Origin: Kineobactrum sediminis
Lineage (GTDB): Bacteria; Pseudomonadota; Gammaproteobacteria; Pseudomonadales; Halieaceae
Direction of reading: 5' to 3'
Assembly: GCF_002868715.1 (NCBI RefSeq)
Contig: NZ_PKLZ01000015.1
Coordinates: forward strand, 1 to 64,000
Length of the DNA stretch: 64,000 nt
The translations under genes and the position numbers were made by a program. The notes beneath the pieces are model-generated. The model was not told where the DNA came from, searched no databases, and was given only the letters and a program-made list of their open reading frames with translations. Positions 1 to 11,819 of the stretch are shown here, piece after piece (the stretch's first letter is position 1; each line of letters begins with the position of its first letter).

Positions 1-105
1 TTATGGGCTTCTTTGAAGTGTCCGTAAAAGCGGGGTAGAACCCATTGGTTTTTTACGATTATTAAGGAATAAAAAATCTTCTACATTAATATCAAGGAGA
101 AATAA

Positions 106-2472
106 ATGACTAAGAGAAAAGCCATGCCGCAAGTTATTGCCGCTGCGGGTCTGCTAACTATTGTTCCGGTGGGCTATGCAGCGGAGATGATGCTGGAAGA
201 AGTCATAGTGACTGCCCAAAAGAGGTCGGAGAATATTAACGAGGTAGCGATGTCCGTGACCGCTCTGGGAGAGGAATATATCAATAGGCTCGATCTAGAT
301 AGTATGGATGATTTGCAGAAGGTGGTGCCTGGGTTTCATGCAACCGTTTCGACATACGGGACTCCAATCTACACGATAAGGGGCGTTGGTTTTCAGGACA
401 CATCCTTAGCAGCCAGTCCGACCGTAAGTGTTTATGTCGATGAAATGCCTGTGCCCTATTCGATCTTATCAGGTTATGCCAACCTTGATATCAGTCGTAC
501 AGAAATACTCAAAGGTCCGCAGGGTATTCTCTTCGGAAACAACGCAACGGGGGGGGCTATCAACTATATTGCAAATAAGCCCTCTGATGAATTTGGCGCA
601 GAGGTCGAACTCGGCTATGCGAGATTTGGAACGGTCGATTTTGATGGCCACGTAAACATTCCTGTATCGGACAGTTTGTCGTTTCGGCTGGCAGGAAAAA
701 TTATTAAAAGTGACGGCTGGCAAAAAAGTACCACAACCGATAACGAGCTAGGCGATCGCGACTTCTCTTTAGCTCGTTTTTCCGCAGCCTGGGATCCGAC
801 CGAAAAAGTCCGTGTTCTAGGAACTGTGACCTACGGACAAGACAAATCTGATACCCCTGCTCCACAGTTTTTCCAAGCCGTGGTTCAGAATGCGCAGACC
901 CCCCTGGATCCGGGGTTCCTGAATTTTCCAAAAGCAGGGTCGGAAAATCGTGAAGCCGATTGGAGTAGCTGTATAAATAACTCTCCAACGGAAGACCCGG
1001 AGGGGTGTGTTTCTCTAGCAGCAGATAATGATTACATGCACTCGAATATCCGTTTAGAGGTCGACCTAAGTCCAACGATCCTCTTGACCTCCTTGACCTC
1101 CTATCAGAAGTTCGACAGATTTCAGCCGGTGGAAAGCGATGGCACGACATTCCGCAATTATGAATCCGTTCAAATGGGCGAGATTGATACCTACTACCAG
1201 GAAATACGCATATCAGGACTGCAGGAAAATGGAGCTAACTGGGTAGCCGGCGCCAACTTCCAATTGGACGATACCGTTGACACCTTTCTGCAATCCTATT
1301 CAGACTCTTCAAGCAGTCAGATTTTCGGCTTAAAACTCGGTCCAACCCGACCGTTGAGTGATCAGGACGTTGAGACGTGGGCCGTCTTTGGTAACATGGA
1401 ATATCCCGTCGGAGATTTTACGTTTCACGCAGGTGCTCGATATACAGATCAGAAACGCGACTTCATTGGCTGCGGTCAGGATGGTGGAGATGGTTCCTGG
1501 TCCACGATATCGCAAGGCATTCAAAATCTTTTGATTACCGGAGATCCGTTCGTAAACTCATCTTTTCCAGATACGACACAGGGACCAGGAGTTGACGCTG
1601 GACCGGGGGGTTGTGGGACCACAAACGAGCCACCAGATTTCGCGCCTGGGTACGTCTATGATAGCCTAGACGAGGATAATTTTTCTTGGCGGCTCGGATC
1701 GAAGTGGCAGGCAACGGACGGCACGATGTTCTACGGTAATGTCTCCAAAGGCTACAAAGCCGGGAGTTTTCCAACCGCCGCGACGGCACGTTCGCTCCAA
1801 CTAATCCCCGCTGTGCAAGAGTCACTCCTGGCCTATGAATTAGGTGTGAAGTCCTCGCTGTTCTCTAGCAGAGTTCAATTGAATGGCGCAGTATTCTTCT
1901 ATGACTACGAAGATAAACAAATTCGTGGTTCTGTACTTGATCCCGTTTTTGGTCCGCTAGGAGCCCTCGTAAATGTCCCGGAATCCGAGGTAAAGGGGTT
2001 TGAAATGTTTGCCACAGCCCTGGTAACAGAGGGGCTTACTCTTCGAGCGGGTGTTAGTTACTCCGATAGTGAGATAAAGGGGGATTTTACAAACTTTAAC
2101 TATCTGGGTCAGCAACAGAACTTCACCGGTGAGTCTTTCCCGCATGCACCTGAATGGCAAGGGTCTGTTGATGCCTCCTACGAGCATACCTTCTCATCAG
2201 GGATGATAGGCTATGTTGGGGCTCTGATCTCTTATCAGGACGATACCTATGCTGGCTTTGGCGAACTTCCGGAACTGGAGGTTGACAGTTATGCACTCCT
2301 CGACATGCGAGCCGGCATCGATGCTGGAAACTGGGGTATACGGGCCTGGGGTAAGAATCTCACAGATGAATATTACTGGCGACAGGTTACGAGGGAATTC
2401 GGCGATGCCTTGGTGAGGTTTGCCGGGTATCCACGATCATATGGAGTGACTGTGTCCTATCGATGGCAGTAG
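106..2472 (+). CDS. TonB-dependent outer-membrane receptor
   Basis: Predicted 788-residue outer-membrane gated transporter that takes up a large or scarce substrate using TonB-ExbBD energy. Residues 1-26 look like a signal peptide ending GYAA. A TonB-box-like EEVIVTA follows at 31-37, then a plug domain to about residue 165 containing the typical KGPQGILFGNNATGG stretch, then a long beta-barrel ending in an aromatic-rich strand (SYRWQ). The start is supported by AAGGAG seven bases upstream. Base composition is lower in GC than the core genes to the right. It sits next to a PRISE-type reductase and an AraC regulator, which suggests uptake of a hydrophobic compound such as a steroid or terpenoid. 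The substrate cannot be read from sequence. Confidence 0.93.
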   Translation: MTKRKAMPQVIAAAGLLTIVPVGYAAEMMLEEVIVTAQKRSENINEVAMSVTALGEEYINRLDLDSMDDLQKVVPGFHATVSTYGTPIYTIRGVGFQDTSLAASPTVSVYVDEMPVPYSILSGYANLDISRTEILKGPQGILFGNNATGGAINYIANKPSDEFGAEVELGYARFGTVDFDGHVNIPVSDSLSFRLAGKIIKSDGWQKSTTTDNELGDRDFSLARFSAAWDPTEKVRVLGTVTYGQDKSDTPAPQFFQAVVQNAQTPLDPGFLNFPKAGSENREADWSSCINNSPTEDPEGCVSLAADNDYMHSNIRLEVDLSPTILLTSLTSYQKFDRFQPVESDGTTFRNYESVQMGEIDTYYQEIRISGLQENGANWVAGANFQLDDTVDTFLQSYSDSSSSQIFGLKLGPTRPLSDQDVETWAVFGNMEYPVGDFTFHAGARYTDQKRDFIGCGQDGGDGSWSTISQGIQNLLITGDPFVNSSFPDTTQGPGVDAGPGGCGTTNEPPDFAPGYVYDSLDEDNFSWRLGSKWQATDGTMFYGNVSKGYKAGSFPTAATARSLQLIPAVQESLLAYELGVKSSLFSSRVQLNGAVFFYDYEDKQIRGSVLDPVFGPLGALVNVPESEVKGFEMFATALVTEGLTLRAGVSYSDSEIKGDFTNFNYLGQQQNFTGESFPHAPEWQGSVDASYEHTFSSGMIGYVGALISYQDDTYAGFGELPELEVDSYALLDMRAGIDAGNWGIRAWGKNLTDEYYWRQVTREFGDALVRFAGYPRSYGVTVSYRWQ

Positions 2473-2558
2473 TTTTCCCTAAATAAGATATTCGACTAAA
2501 ACTTTCTAAAAAGAGATTAGCCCTATCTAAATCGTCAATCTATGAACTGGAGAAGATT

Positions 2559-3653
2559 GTGAAGAAAACCGTATTGATAATTGGTGCTAGCGGAGTGGTT
2601 GGTTGCTCGGCTGTTGAGTCCTTTCTTGCAGATCCTGAGTGCGAGATAATCACCGTTTCACGTAGACAGCCAGAGGTAAAGTCCAACCGTGATTTCCGCC
2701 ATATTTCAGTGGATCTACGGGATAGCGAACAAGCAGAAAAAGCCTTTTCTTCTCTGTCGGGAGTGACACACGTTGTTTACGCAGCCTTGTATGAAAAGCC
2801 CGGATTGATCGAAGGATGGACCGACCCGGAACAGATGCAAACAAACCTGAGTATGCTTCAGAATGTGGTTAGGCCGCTTGTCTCTAACTCAGAAGTCTTC
2901 AAACATATCACGCTACTACAGGGAACCAAGGCGTATGGGATACATCTTCATCCCATGCCTATTCCTGCCAAGGAAAACGCAAGTCGGGATCAACACGACA
3001 ATTTCTATTGGCTCCAGGAGGACTACATTCGAGAAGCGTCTAATGAGTTTGGCTTTGATTTCACCATACTACGCCCGCAACTCATAATCGGCGCTACAAC
3101 AGGGGTCGCGATGAATCTAGCACCCGTGATTGGTGCATACGCCGCGATTTGCAACGAGCTCGGCGAGCCATTCGGTTTTCCGGGGGGGCCATCCTATGTA
3201 TGGGAGGCCGTGGATGCTCGTTTGTTAGCGGAAGTCATTCTTTGGGCCGGTGAAACGCCGGCCGCATCCGGCGAACACTTCAATGTCACGAACGGCGATG
3301 TTTTTGAGTGGCGTAACCTTTGGCCCAGCTGCGCCAGCGTGCTGGGCGTAAAGGTGGGTCCCGATTCTTCAAAGCTTATGAGTTCGTTCTTTGAAGATCA
3401 CGTGCATACTTGGGACGCTATTACCGAAAAGCACGGATTAAGAAAGACATCTTTAATGGATTTGCTTGGGGAATCCCACCACTATGCGGATTTTTGCTTT
3501 GCAACCGGGGCAGATGAGCCGCCGCCGCCGGCTTTCGTCAGTACAATCAAACTGCGACAAGCTGGATTTAGCATGGTTCAAGATACGGAGGAGATGTTTA
3601 AATATTGGCTAGAAGACCTTATTGAGAGACGCATTCTGCCGAACTTGAGGTAA
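2559..3653 (+). CDS. PRISE-type short-chain reductase (progesterone 5-beta-reductase/iridoid synthase-like)
   Basis: 364-residue NAD(P)-dependent Rossmann-fold enzyme of the extended/atypical SDR class. The nucleotide-binding loop GASGVVG is at 9-15. The classical YxxxK is absent. Instead I see LQGTKAYG near 120-127 and NFYWLQEDYI near 147-156, which match the Lys and Tyr motifs of the PRISE family (1,4-reduction of enones). The start is GTG with GGAG about seven bases upstream. It lies 86 bp after the TonB receptor on the same strand and may be co-transcribed with it. The reaction on its natural substrate is inferred only. Confidence 0.8.
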   Translation: MKKTVLIIGASGVVGCSAVESFLADPECEIITVSRRQPEVKSNRDFRHISVDLRDSEQAEKAFSSLSGVTHVVYAALYEKPGLIEGWTDPEQMQTNLSMLQNVVRPLVSNSEVFKHITLLQGTKAYGIHLHPMPIPAKENASRDQHDNFYWLQEDYIREASNEFGFDFTILRPQLIIGATTGVAMNLAPVIGAYAAICNELGEPFGFPGGPSYVWEAVDARLLAEVILWAGETPAASGEHFNVTNGDVFEWRNLWPSCASVLGVKVGPDSSKLMSSFFEDHVHTWDAITEKHGLRKTSLMDLLGESHHYADFCFATGADEPPPPAFVSTIKLRQAGFSMVQDTEEMFKYWLEDLIERRILPNLR

Positions 3654-4552
3654 GTCTATCTCCCGCTCACGGCGACCAATCCATCATCAGTCTTTAAGCC
3701 CATATTTAGTATGGAGAGGCTTAAAAGGTCTAGGTGGTGAGGTCGTCTTGTCCGTGTGCTTCTTCGAAAGAAATTAAAGGGATGGACGCCTCACCACTGC
3801 ACGAATTCTGAAGCTTTGGGCCGGAACCTTATATGATGGTAAGCTGATCATTGGACGCATAGAGACAAAACCAAAGCTTCGGGGCTAAACAGCGCCTCAA
3901 GCGCCACGCTCATGTTACTGGCGGCGACCCCGTTTCAGATAGAGCCCTGCCGGCGGCGCTTCGGGTGATGGACCTTGCGCACACAGGACGGCACCAATGT
4001 GGAGCGGAACACGACGGGCTCTCCGATCTTTGCCCTGAGTCTGGGAAGCCGTACTTTACTGGGACGATGCCAGTTTGCACTCCCCATTCGACAGGTGACC
4101 CTTGTGCACACACCCGTACTCCATACGTCCAGCATCCTGATGCCAGACACCCAGTGACATCCACCCCGACAGTCTGCTGGTGGAGTTGCCGGGAGCCAGT
4201 GCGCACCAGTTCGGCTAACCGATTAGCATTCCCTGCTCGACCAACCAGTTCAACATGGTTACGGTTTCCCATATGACGAGCTATTTAGATTAACTGGCGA
4301 TAAAAGACCGCTCAGTTATGCTGTTTTTTTAAATTAACAGGGGCCACTTTCCGCTGTAGTTAGACGGAACCGAGGCCTTGACCGAAAAGCTGGGTTATGT
4401 CAAATTCAAGAGTGCTCGTTAAAAGGCCGTCTATTCGCCGGGAACTTCAGTTGAAGGAGAGCGAGAAGTAGCTCGTGCGTTGAGAGTAGCAGGCGCACAA
4501 TAATAATTAGGGGTTTAGTTCACGTACGCCTCAAAGATGTGATGGTTTTAAT
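3654..4552 (+). other. Long intergenic stretch with inverted repeats, no credible gene
   Basis: About 900 bp between the reductase and the AraC gene. Overlapping short ORFs on both strands near 3.9-4.28 kb contradict each other and resemble no family I know, so I call none. Two inverted repeats stand out: GTGGTGAGG near 3734 against CCTCACCAC near 3788, and a perfect 10-bp pair GAAGCTTTGG (3810-3819) and CCAAAGCTTC (3871-3880). They could be the scar of a mobile element or long-range hairpins. The stretch at 4.33-4.5 kb holds nothing I recognise. Confidence 0.45.
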
Positions 4553-5461
4553 ATGTCAACATATAATGAAATGGAAGTTTTGACCGAAACTCTAGACGCT
4601 GTGTCTCGGTTTACTGAAAAACATCCAATTGCAAAGTACGAGCAGCGAGAATCGGGTGGGCTTTCAGCCGCTCTTTGGGAGCACTCCCCTAGGTGTCAGA
4701 CGTTCGCTGGTCACAAGAATACGATTTTGGCTGTATCTCTGAGGGGCGACGCCCGTATGGAGCGAGTGCGCAACGGTGGCACCGTGTGGCGCGGTTTCGC
4801 ACCAGGAACGACGGTCGTCTTGAGAGCCTCAGAGGCGACCGATTGGGTCCTTGACGGTCGTTTTGAGATGCTTCACGTCTACCTAGATGAAGAGACTTCC
4901 AAGCGACTTTGCACAGACAAGGGTGTACCAATGGCAACACCTTTTAGGGATCCGGTTTTATACCAGATAGCTCGGACTGCGGATTATGTTTTGAGGGAGT
5001 CAGAAGGCCGTGGGAACTTTGTTGAACCCGTTTTAGATGCGATGCGTCAGTACTGTCTTGATCGTTATCTTGGCACAGAGCCCTTTTCAAAAAACTGCAG
5101 TAATAATACTCACGCAGCCGGTGGATTGCCTGGGTTTAAGCAAAGAAAGCTAGAGGAGTTTATTCAAAGCCGCCTAAGCAGCCCCATATTGGTAGAGGAA
5201 CTTGCTGAAAGGGTAAAGCTTTCACCAGCCCACTTCAGCAGAGCGTTTCTCGCAACTTATAACGTTTCTCCGCATAGGTTTCTATTGGAGAGACGAATAG
5301 ATAGAGCGGCTGAATTGTTGCGCTCAAGTTTACTGGAGGTGGAGGAGATAGCTTTGAGGACTGGTTTTTCCAGCTCTAGCCATCTGGGTTTTCAATTTAA
5401 AAAACAGATGGCAAAAACACCATCGCAGTACCGTCGTGCCCACGCCAAAATCTTGTCTTGA
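4553..5461 (+). CDS. AraC-family transcriptional regulator
   Basis: 302-residue regulator. The C-terminal hundred residues form the double helix-turn-helix of AraC/XylS proteins: LVEELAERVKLSPAHFSRAF is the first unit and VEEIALRTGFSSSSHLGFQF the second, ending at PSQYRR. The N-terminal two thirds would be the ligand-sensing region and does not resemble a specific ligand family to me. It follows the receptor/reductase pair on the same strand after a 900-bp gap and may control them. That link rests on position alone. Confidence 0.88.
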   Translation: MSTYNEMEVLTETLDAVSRFTEKHPIAKYEQRESGGLSAALWEHSPRCQTFAGHKNTILAVSLRGDARMERVRNGGTVWRGFAPGTTVVLRASEATDWVLDGRFEMLHVYLDEETSKRLCTDKGVPMATPFRDPVLYQIARTADYVLRESEGRGNFVEPVLDAMRQYCLDRYLGTEPFSKNCSNNTHAAGGLPGFKQRKLEEFIQSRLSSPILVEELAERVKLSPAHFSRAFLATYNVSPHRFLLERRIDRAAELLRSSLLEVEEIALRTGFSSSSHLGFQFKKQMAKTPSQYRRAHAKILS

Positions 5462-6203
5462 CCACGCCGATGTGTGGCATCTGCCTTCTCTACCTCCTGG
5501 CACAGTATTCATGTCGAGCAGGTCGCCGGTTTGTGCCGGGAGCGGAGATTAGCGCCCCCAAGCAGAAGCATAGTTTTGAGTTGTGAGCGCAGCGAAGCAA
5601 AAATATCATACTCGATCTCTATAGAGTGCTAACGCTGGCATAACGGGCCGGTTTGTGGGGTATAGAGGCCTGTGATCTTCCCCACAATTGCCACCGTAAA
5701 CGCCTGAGAAGTAGAGAAAATAGGGTCGAAAATACGGTGAAGCTGGCGAAAGCGTGGGGAGCTCGTCCTTGAAAAACGTAATAAATTCATGAAGATAAGA
5801 ACACAAGCGTTAATGGCTTTTAACCAATTGGTCGCTGGCTAGTATCCAGCGTGCCTTAAACGAAAAGTTATTTAATAGCCGATGCCTTAGATGGTCTCTC
5901 ATGGTCTTCCGATATGTTTATAAACGCTGTCCAGAAGAGGATTTGAACGTCCACGACTGTAAGGCTATTAGAAATTAAAGAAAGTCGTCAATTGTTTATC
6001 AGCTCATGCTGAGATATGTCAAGAATGTAGGAAATCGCACTTTTTAACTTTGACAATACACGTGGTTTAGCCGGCAAAGTGTCGTCGACGGCGTCCCGTA
6101 TATTTCTTCAGATTACTCCTTTTTGTATCCCAGGTGTATCCCAGAGGCTCTATCCGGGGTATGGGGTAGGAAATAATCCGTTGCGTTTATACGAGGGGGG
6201 AGG
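5462..6203 (+). other. Non-coding end of the left accessory segment
   Basis: About 740 bp with only short unconvincing ORFs. Near its right end are two copies of GTATCCCA 11 bp apart (6125 and 6136), followed by the tRNA-Leu gene. A short stretch near 5929-5955 looks faintly like the 3' half of a tRNA on the minus strand but does not fold well. I see no integrase or transposase remnant here. Confidence 0.45.
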
Positions 6204-6329
6204 TGGTACCAGAGGCCGGACTCGAACCGGCACGCCCGTTAAGGCAATGGATTTTGAATCCATCATGTCTACCAATTTCATCACTCTGGCACAGCTGTAA
6301 TCTTACTATTTTCCCCTTGGGATACAAAA
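6121..6329. repeat. Inverted/direct short repeats flanking tRNA-Leu, possible island attachment region
   Basis: TTTTGTATCCCA at 6121-6132 is repeated exactly in inverted orientation at 6318-6329. A direct partial copy, GTATCCCA, follows at 6136. Paired short repeats at about one helical turn around a tRNA are typical of arm-type integrase sites. The tRNA-Leu gene lies between the inverted copies. Interpretation as an att region is inference. Confidence 0.45.
6204..6290 (-). tRNA. tRNA-Leu (anticodon CAA)
   Basis: 87-nt class II tRNA on the minus strand. The acceptor stem GCCAGAG pairs with CTCTGGT, followed by A and an encoded CCA. The anticodon loop TTCAAAA gives CAA, reading UUG. The long variable arm and the T-loop GTTCGAGTC are present. 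It lies immediately left of a second, truncated tRNA-Leu with a different acceptor stem, so it was probably brought in by, or left beside, an integrated element. Confidence 0.9.
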
Positions 6330-6337
6330 TCGCTTGA

Positions 6338-6379
6338 GAATTTTGAATCCGACGTGTCTACCAATTTCACCACTCCGGC
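6338..6379 (-). pseudogene. 5' half of a tRNA-Leu truncated in the anticodon loop
   Basis: Read on the minus strand from 6379, the acceptor 5' strand (GCCGGAG), D-arm and anticodon stem match a tRNA-Leu(CAA) up to the loop TTCAAAA. The sequence then diverges and has no matching acceptor 3' strand, T-arm or CCA. Loss of homology exactly at the anticodon loop is what a tyrosine-recombinase insertion at a tRNA leaves. Its acceptor differs from that of the intact neighbour, so the two are not a simple duplication. Confidence 0.7.
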
Positions 6380-6575
6380 AGAGGGGATACGGAGTGCGCG
6401 GGGCACCCCTGGAGAGCGCGCGATTATAGCAACCGGGCCCCAAACTGCAATGATTTTCCTTAACCCGGCAGCTGTTTCGCTGTAGACTTGTCGCCGGCCG
6501 GCTCTTTAACGTTGCCTGCCGATATCCCGCGCCCCTCCCGGGGCCGAATTTCTGAGTATCGAAGGAGAAAAGATC

Positions 6576-6857
6576 GTGGCAATGAAATTGGTTAAAAAGA
6601 CCGCTGATTACAGTATTTTCCAGCGTGGTGACGAGCGTTATGCCGTCAAGGACGCCAACAAGAAAGCGGTTAATGGCGACGAGAAAGTAGCTATCCTGAC
6701 CGCCGAAGGCCTGGTCAAGGCGCCTGCGCCCAAGGCACCCGAGCCCGCGCCGGTTGAAGAAGCCGCAGCGGAAGAGCCTGCCGCTGAAGCCGAGGCAGAA
6801 CCTGTTGCCGAGGAAGCTGAAGTCGAAGCAGCAGTCCCGAGCGAAGACGACAAATAA
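6576..6857 (+). CDS. Small conserved Ala/Glu-rich protein
   Basis: 93 residues. The first 50 (MAMKLVKKTADYSIFQRGD onward) look folded and are of a type I recall as a small conserved protein in marine gammaproteobacteria. The remainder is a low-complexity tail of Pro, Ala and Glu. Start GTG at 6576 has GAAGGAG eight bases upstream; the ATG two codons later is also possible. A strong terminator follows at once, so it is probably monocistronic. Function unknown. Confidence 0.75.
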   Translation: MAMKLVKKTADYSIFQRGDERYAVKDANKKAVNGDEKVAILTAEGLVKAPAPKAPEPAPVEEAAAEEPAAEAEAEPVAEEAEVEAAVPSEDDK

Positions 6858-6878
6858 GTCGGCCGCCAAAGGGTCGAG

Positions 6879-6902
6879 AGCCGGCTTCAGGCCGGCTTTT
6901 TT
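6879..6902 (+). terminator. Rho-independent terminator after the small Ala/Glu-rich gene
   Basis: Stem AGCCGGC / GCCGGCT with loop TTCAG, followed by six T. It ends three bases before the queA start codon, leaving no room for a normal ribosome-binding site between the hairpin and queA. Confidence 0.85.
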
Positions 6903-6905
6903 ACA

Positions 6906-9094
<2,189 letters not shown>

Positions 9095-9096
9095 CC

Positions 9097-9708
9097 ATGC
9101 CTGGGCGGGTTGATGCCGCGCAGTGTCTTGTTCGCCTGCAAGAAGGGCTGGGTATGCAGCGCGCACCGTGGACGGGGTCCGGCAGGCAGGCTGCCGTGCT
9201 GGTGGTGCTGACGCAGGAGGCATCGCCCAGGGTAGTACTTGGCCGTCGCGCCCTGCACCTGAAACTGCATCCCGGCGAGATCGCATTCCCGGGCGGCAAG
9301 CGTGAGCCTGCGGATGCCACCCCTTGGGATACGGCTCTGCGCGAGGCGGAAGAAGAGATAGGCTGGCCGCAAACCGCGGTGCAGCCACTGGGTGAGTTGG
9401 CCTCCCTGGTCACCCGCTCCGGATTTGTGGTGCACCCGTGCATTGTGCGCGTGGAGACGCCACCACCTTTGCGAGTTGACCCTGCCGAGTTTGATACTGT
9501 CTTCATGGCACCGCTGTCGGTATTTGCCGAGCATGCGCGTTACCGTATTGAACGCATGCACGATGGTGTACAGGAGCAGTCGGTGCCCCACTATCAGCTG
9601 GATAACGGCACGGTCTGGGGGATAACCGCCAGGGTGTTGGCGCAACTGGCCAATATCGGTTTGCAAGCGGGCCTTGAACTACCACTACACAAGGAGAGTA
9701 AAACGTGA
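9097..9708 (+). CDS. NUDIX hydrolase, CoA pyrophosphatase-like
   Basis: 203 residues. The Nudix box is seen as GGKREPAD followed by [11 protein letters not shown], with Asp in the place of the first Glu. The preceding segment [14 protein letters not shown] matches the CoA-diphosphatase subgroup (NUDT7/NudL type), which cleaves CoA or similar nucleotide diphosphates. It starts two bases after tgt and its stop overlaps the next gene's GTG start, so it belongs to the queA operon. Confidence 0.85.
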   Translation: MPGRVDAAQCLVRLQEGLGMQRAPWTGSGRQAAVLVVLTQEASPRVVLGRRALHLKLHPGEIAFPGGKREPADATPWDTALREAEEEIGWPQTAVQPLGELASLVTRSGFVVHPCIVRVETPPPLRVDPAEFDTVFMAPLSVFAEHARYRIERMHDGVQEQSVPHYQLDNGTVWGITARVLAQLANIGLQAGLELPLHKESKT

Positions 9709-10229
9709 AATACAGTCTTGGCGAACATCATGTAACCCTCCAGGGGACGGGCCATTTCATCGCCCCCAACGCAGCCGTTATCGGCAGGGTAACTCTTGGG
9801 GATCGCAGCAGTGTCTGGTTCAGCTGCGTGTTGCGGGGTGATGCCGAACGTATCGAAGTGGGTGCGGGCAGCAATATCCAGGACGGTGCGGTGTTGCATG
9901 CGGACCCCGGTTTCCCGACGCTGGTCGGCGATAATGTTACCGTGGGTCACAAGGCGATGTTGCATGGCTGCACGGTGGGTGACGGTAGCCTGGTGGGCAT
10001 CGCGGCAGTGGTGCTCAATGGCGCTAAAATAGGCAGGAATTGCCTGATTGGCGCCGGTGCGCTGGTAACCGAGGGTATGGAAATACCCGATGGCAGCCTG
10101 GTGCTGGGCGCCCCGGCCAAGATCCGCCGCCAGCTCAGCGAGGAGCAGCAAGCGGGGCTGGCGCTGAATGCGGGACATTATATAAGCAATGCCGCCGCTT
10201 ATAACGAAAGCCTGAAGGAGCAGACATGA
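9705..10229 (+). CDS. Gamma-carbonic anhydrase family protein
   Basis: 174 residues with left-handed beta-helix hexapeptide repeats from about residue 20 to 150 (for example [20 protein letters not shown] and the [20 protein letters not shown] region). His residues in the expected places would bind metal between subunits of a trimer, as in YrdA/CaiE-type proteins. Activity as a carbonic anhydrase is not certain for this subgroup. GTG start overlaps the NUDIX stop, and its stop overlaps the next gene. Confidence 0.9.
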   Translation: MKYSLGEHHVTLQGTGHFIAPNAAVIGRVTLGDRSSVWFSCVLRGDAERIEVGAGSNIQDGAVLHADPGFPTLVGDNVTVGHKAMLHGCTVGDGSLVGIAAVVLNGAKIGRNCLIGAGALVTEGMEIPDGSLVLGAPAKIRRQLSEEQQAGLALNAGHYISNAAAYNESLKEQT

Positions 10230-10438
10230 GTGATGAAAAAGCCGCCGGGAAGGAAAACAGGGAGCCCTCTTCGCCCTGTATATCGGTATGCCTGCTGAAC
10301 GATGAAGATGTCTGCCTGGGCTGTTACCGTAATGCTGCGGAAATTACCGACTGGTTCATGGCGACACAGGAAGAGAAGCGGGACATTCTGTCGCGGGCTC
10401 GCGAACGGCGGCTGGAAGATGGTGGTGTGTGGCTGTAG
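10226..10438 (+). CDS. DUF1289 family protein
   Basis: 70 residues with the Cys pattern of DUF1289: SPCISVC, then [16 protein letters not shown]. The conserved Cys probably bind a metal. The role is unknown. ATGA overlap with the carbonic-anhydrase-like gene makes it the last gene of the queA operon. Confidence 0.87.
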   Translation: MSDEKAAGKENREPSSPCISVCLLNDEDVCLGCYRNAAEITDWFMATQEEKRDILSRARERRLEDGGVWL

Positions 10439-10449
10439 GACGCTGGCTG

Positions 10450-11727
10450 CTAGCGTCGATTTTTACTTTTGTTCTTGGTCAGTGAAACCCTTACCGACTG
10501 TACAACGTTACCCTGTAATTCCAGAATCTCCATTCGGTATCCGGCAATAACCAGTCCTGCGTTGCCATCCGGGAAGGACTCCAGATGCTCCAGAATAAGC
10601 CCGCTCAGGGTTTTGGGGCCATCGGTTGGCAAATCCCAGTTCAGTGCCTTGTTAACATCCCGAAGGTTCGCATTGCCGGCTATGATGTAGCTGCCGTCGC
10701 GCTGGGCGAAGATACTGTCGCTGCCGTCGGTCATCTTGGAGGTGAATTCCCCGACAATCTCCTCGAGAATATCCTCCAGCGCGACAATGCCCATTACCTC
10801 GCCATATTCGTCAACCACAATGGCGAGGCGCAGCTTGTTTTTCTGGAAGTGCAGCAGCTGAGTGTGCAGCGGCGTACTTTCGGGGATGAAATAGGGCTTG
10901 TCCATTTCCCGTTCCAGGGCGCCGCGATCCAGGCCCTGTTTGTCGATAACACGGCTGATGTTGCGCATGTGCAGAACCCCGACGATATCGTTGATGTCGT
11001 CGCGCCATACCGGTAACCGGGTGTGGGAGCTCGCCTGCAGGCAGCGCAGGATGTCGTCGTCGCTGTCGTCCAGGTCAATACCATAGACTTCGTTGCGCGG
11101 TACCATCACGTCATCGACCGAGACTTCTTCCAGATCGAGGATGTTCAGCAGCATGCCGCGGTGGCGGGCGGGAATAAGGGCGCCGGCCTCGGTGACAATG
11201 GTGCGCAACTCGTCGGAGGATACATGCTCTTCCTTGGCTGCTGCCGGGTCAACGCCGAGCAGGCCGAGCAGGCCGTTGGTAACGGTGTTTATCAGCCACA
11301 CCACCGGGTACATGACCTTCATCAGCGGCAACAACACGACGCTGGCAGGGAAGGCTATACGCTCCGGGTGCAGGGCAGCGATGGTCTTCGGCGTGATTTC
11401 CGCGAAAATAAGGATAACCAGGGTAAGCGTTATGGTGGCGATAGCGATGCCGGCGTCGCCCCACAACCGGATGGCGATTACGGTGGCGATGGCGGACGCC
11501 AGGATATTAACCAGGTTATTGCCGATCAGGATAAGCCCGATCAGTCGGTCAGGGCGCTCCAGCAGCTGGCCGACTCGTCGGGCGCCGCGGTGCTTCTGTT
11601 TCCTGAGGTGTTTCAGCCGGTAGCGGTTGAGAGACATCATTCCGGTCTCGGAACTTGAGAAGAAACCGGAAAGCAGAATGAGGACTACCAGGACTGAGTA
11701 TAAGAGACCCAGCGGTGCTTCGTTCAA
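10450..11727 (-). CDS. CorC/HlyC (CNNM-type) magnesium/cobalt efflux family protein
   Basis: 425 residues. The N-terminal CNNM/DUF21 membrane domain has about four helices (residues 1-180), with SGFFSSSETGMMSLNRYR in the first hairpin. Two CBS domains follow (about 205-330, with DVMVPRNEV and LPVWRDDINDIVGVLHMR), then a C-terminal CorC_HlyC domain. This is the CorB-like arrangement, linked to magnesium homeostasis or efflux. It is the downstream partner of a CcsA-like membrane protein on the same strand. Confidence 0.9.
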   Translation of the reverse strand: MNEAPLGLLYSVLVVLILLSGFFSSSETGMMSLNRYRLKHLRKQKHRGARRVGQLLERPDRLIGLILIGNNLVNILASAIATVIAIRLWGDAGIAIATITLTLVILIFAEITPKTIAALHPERIAFPASVVLLPLMKVMYPVVWLINTVTNGLLGLLGVDPAAAKEEHVSSDELRTIVTEAGALIPARHRGMLLNILDLEEVSVDDVMVPRNEVYGIDLDDSDDDILRCLQASSHTRLPVWRDDINDIVGVLHMRNISRVIDKQGLDRGALEREMDKPYFIPESTPLHTQLLHFQKNKLRLAIVVDEYGEVMGIVALEDILEEIVGEFTSKMTDGSDSIFAQRDGSYIIAGNANLRDVNKALNWDLPTDGPKTLSGLILEHLESFPDGNAGLVIAGYRMEILELQGNVVQSVRVSLTKNKSKNRR

Positions 11728-11819
11728 AGCAAGGGCGAACCTGTGGTGTGAGTATGTGGCGTATCTTGAAGAAAAACCGGCCCCGGGGCAACCCCCGTCA
11801 ACGCCTGATTACATCAGCT

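Noticed and set aside
3910-4276. Overlapping 100-120 residue ORFs on both strands
   Set aside because: Mutually antisense, skewed composition, no recognisable motif or ribosome-binding site.
5929-5955. A tRNA 3' half on the minus strand (TTCAAATCC-like T-loop)
   Set aside because: The T-stem does not pair properly and no acceptor partner or CCA is present; too weak to annotate.
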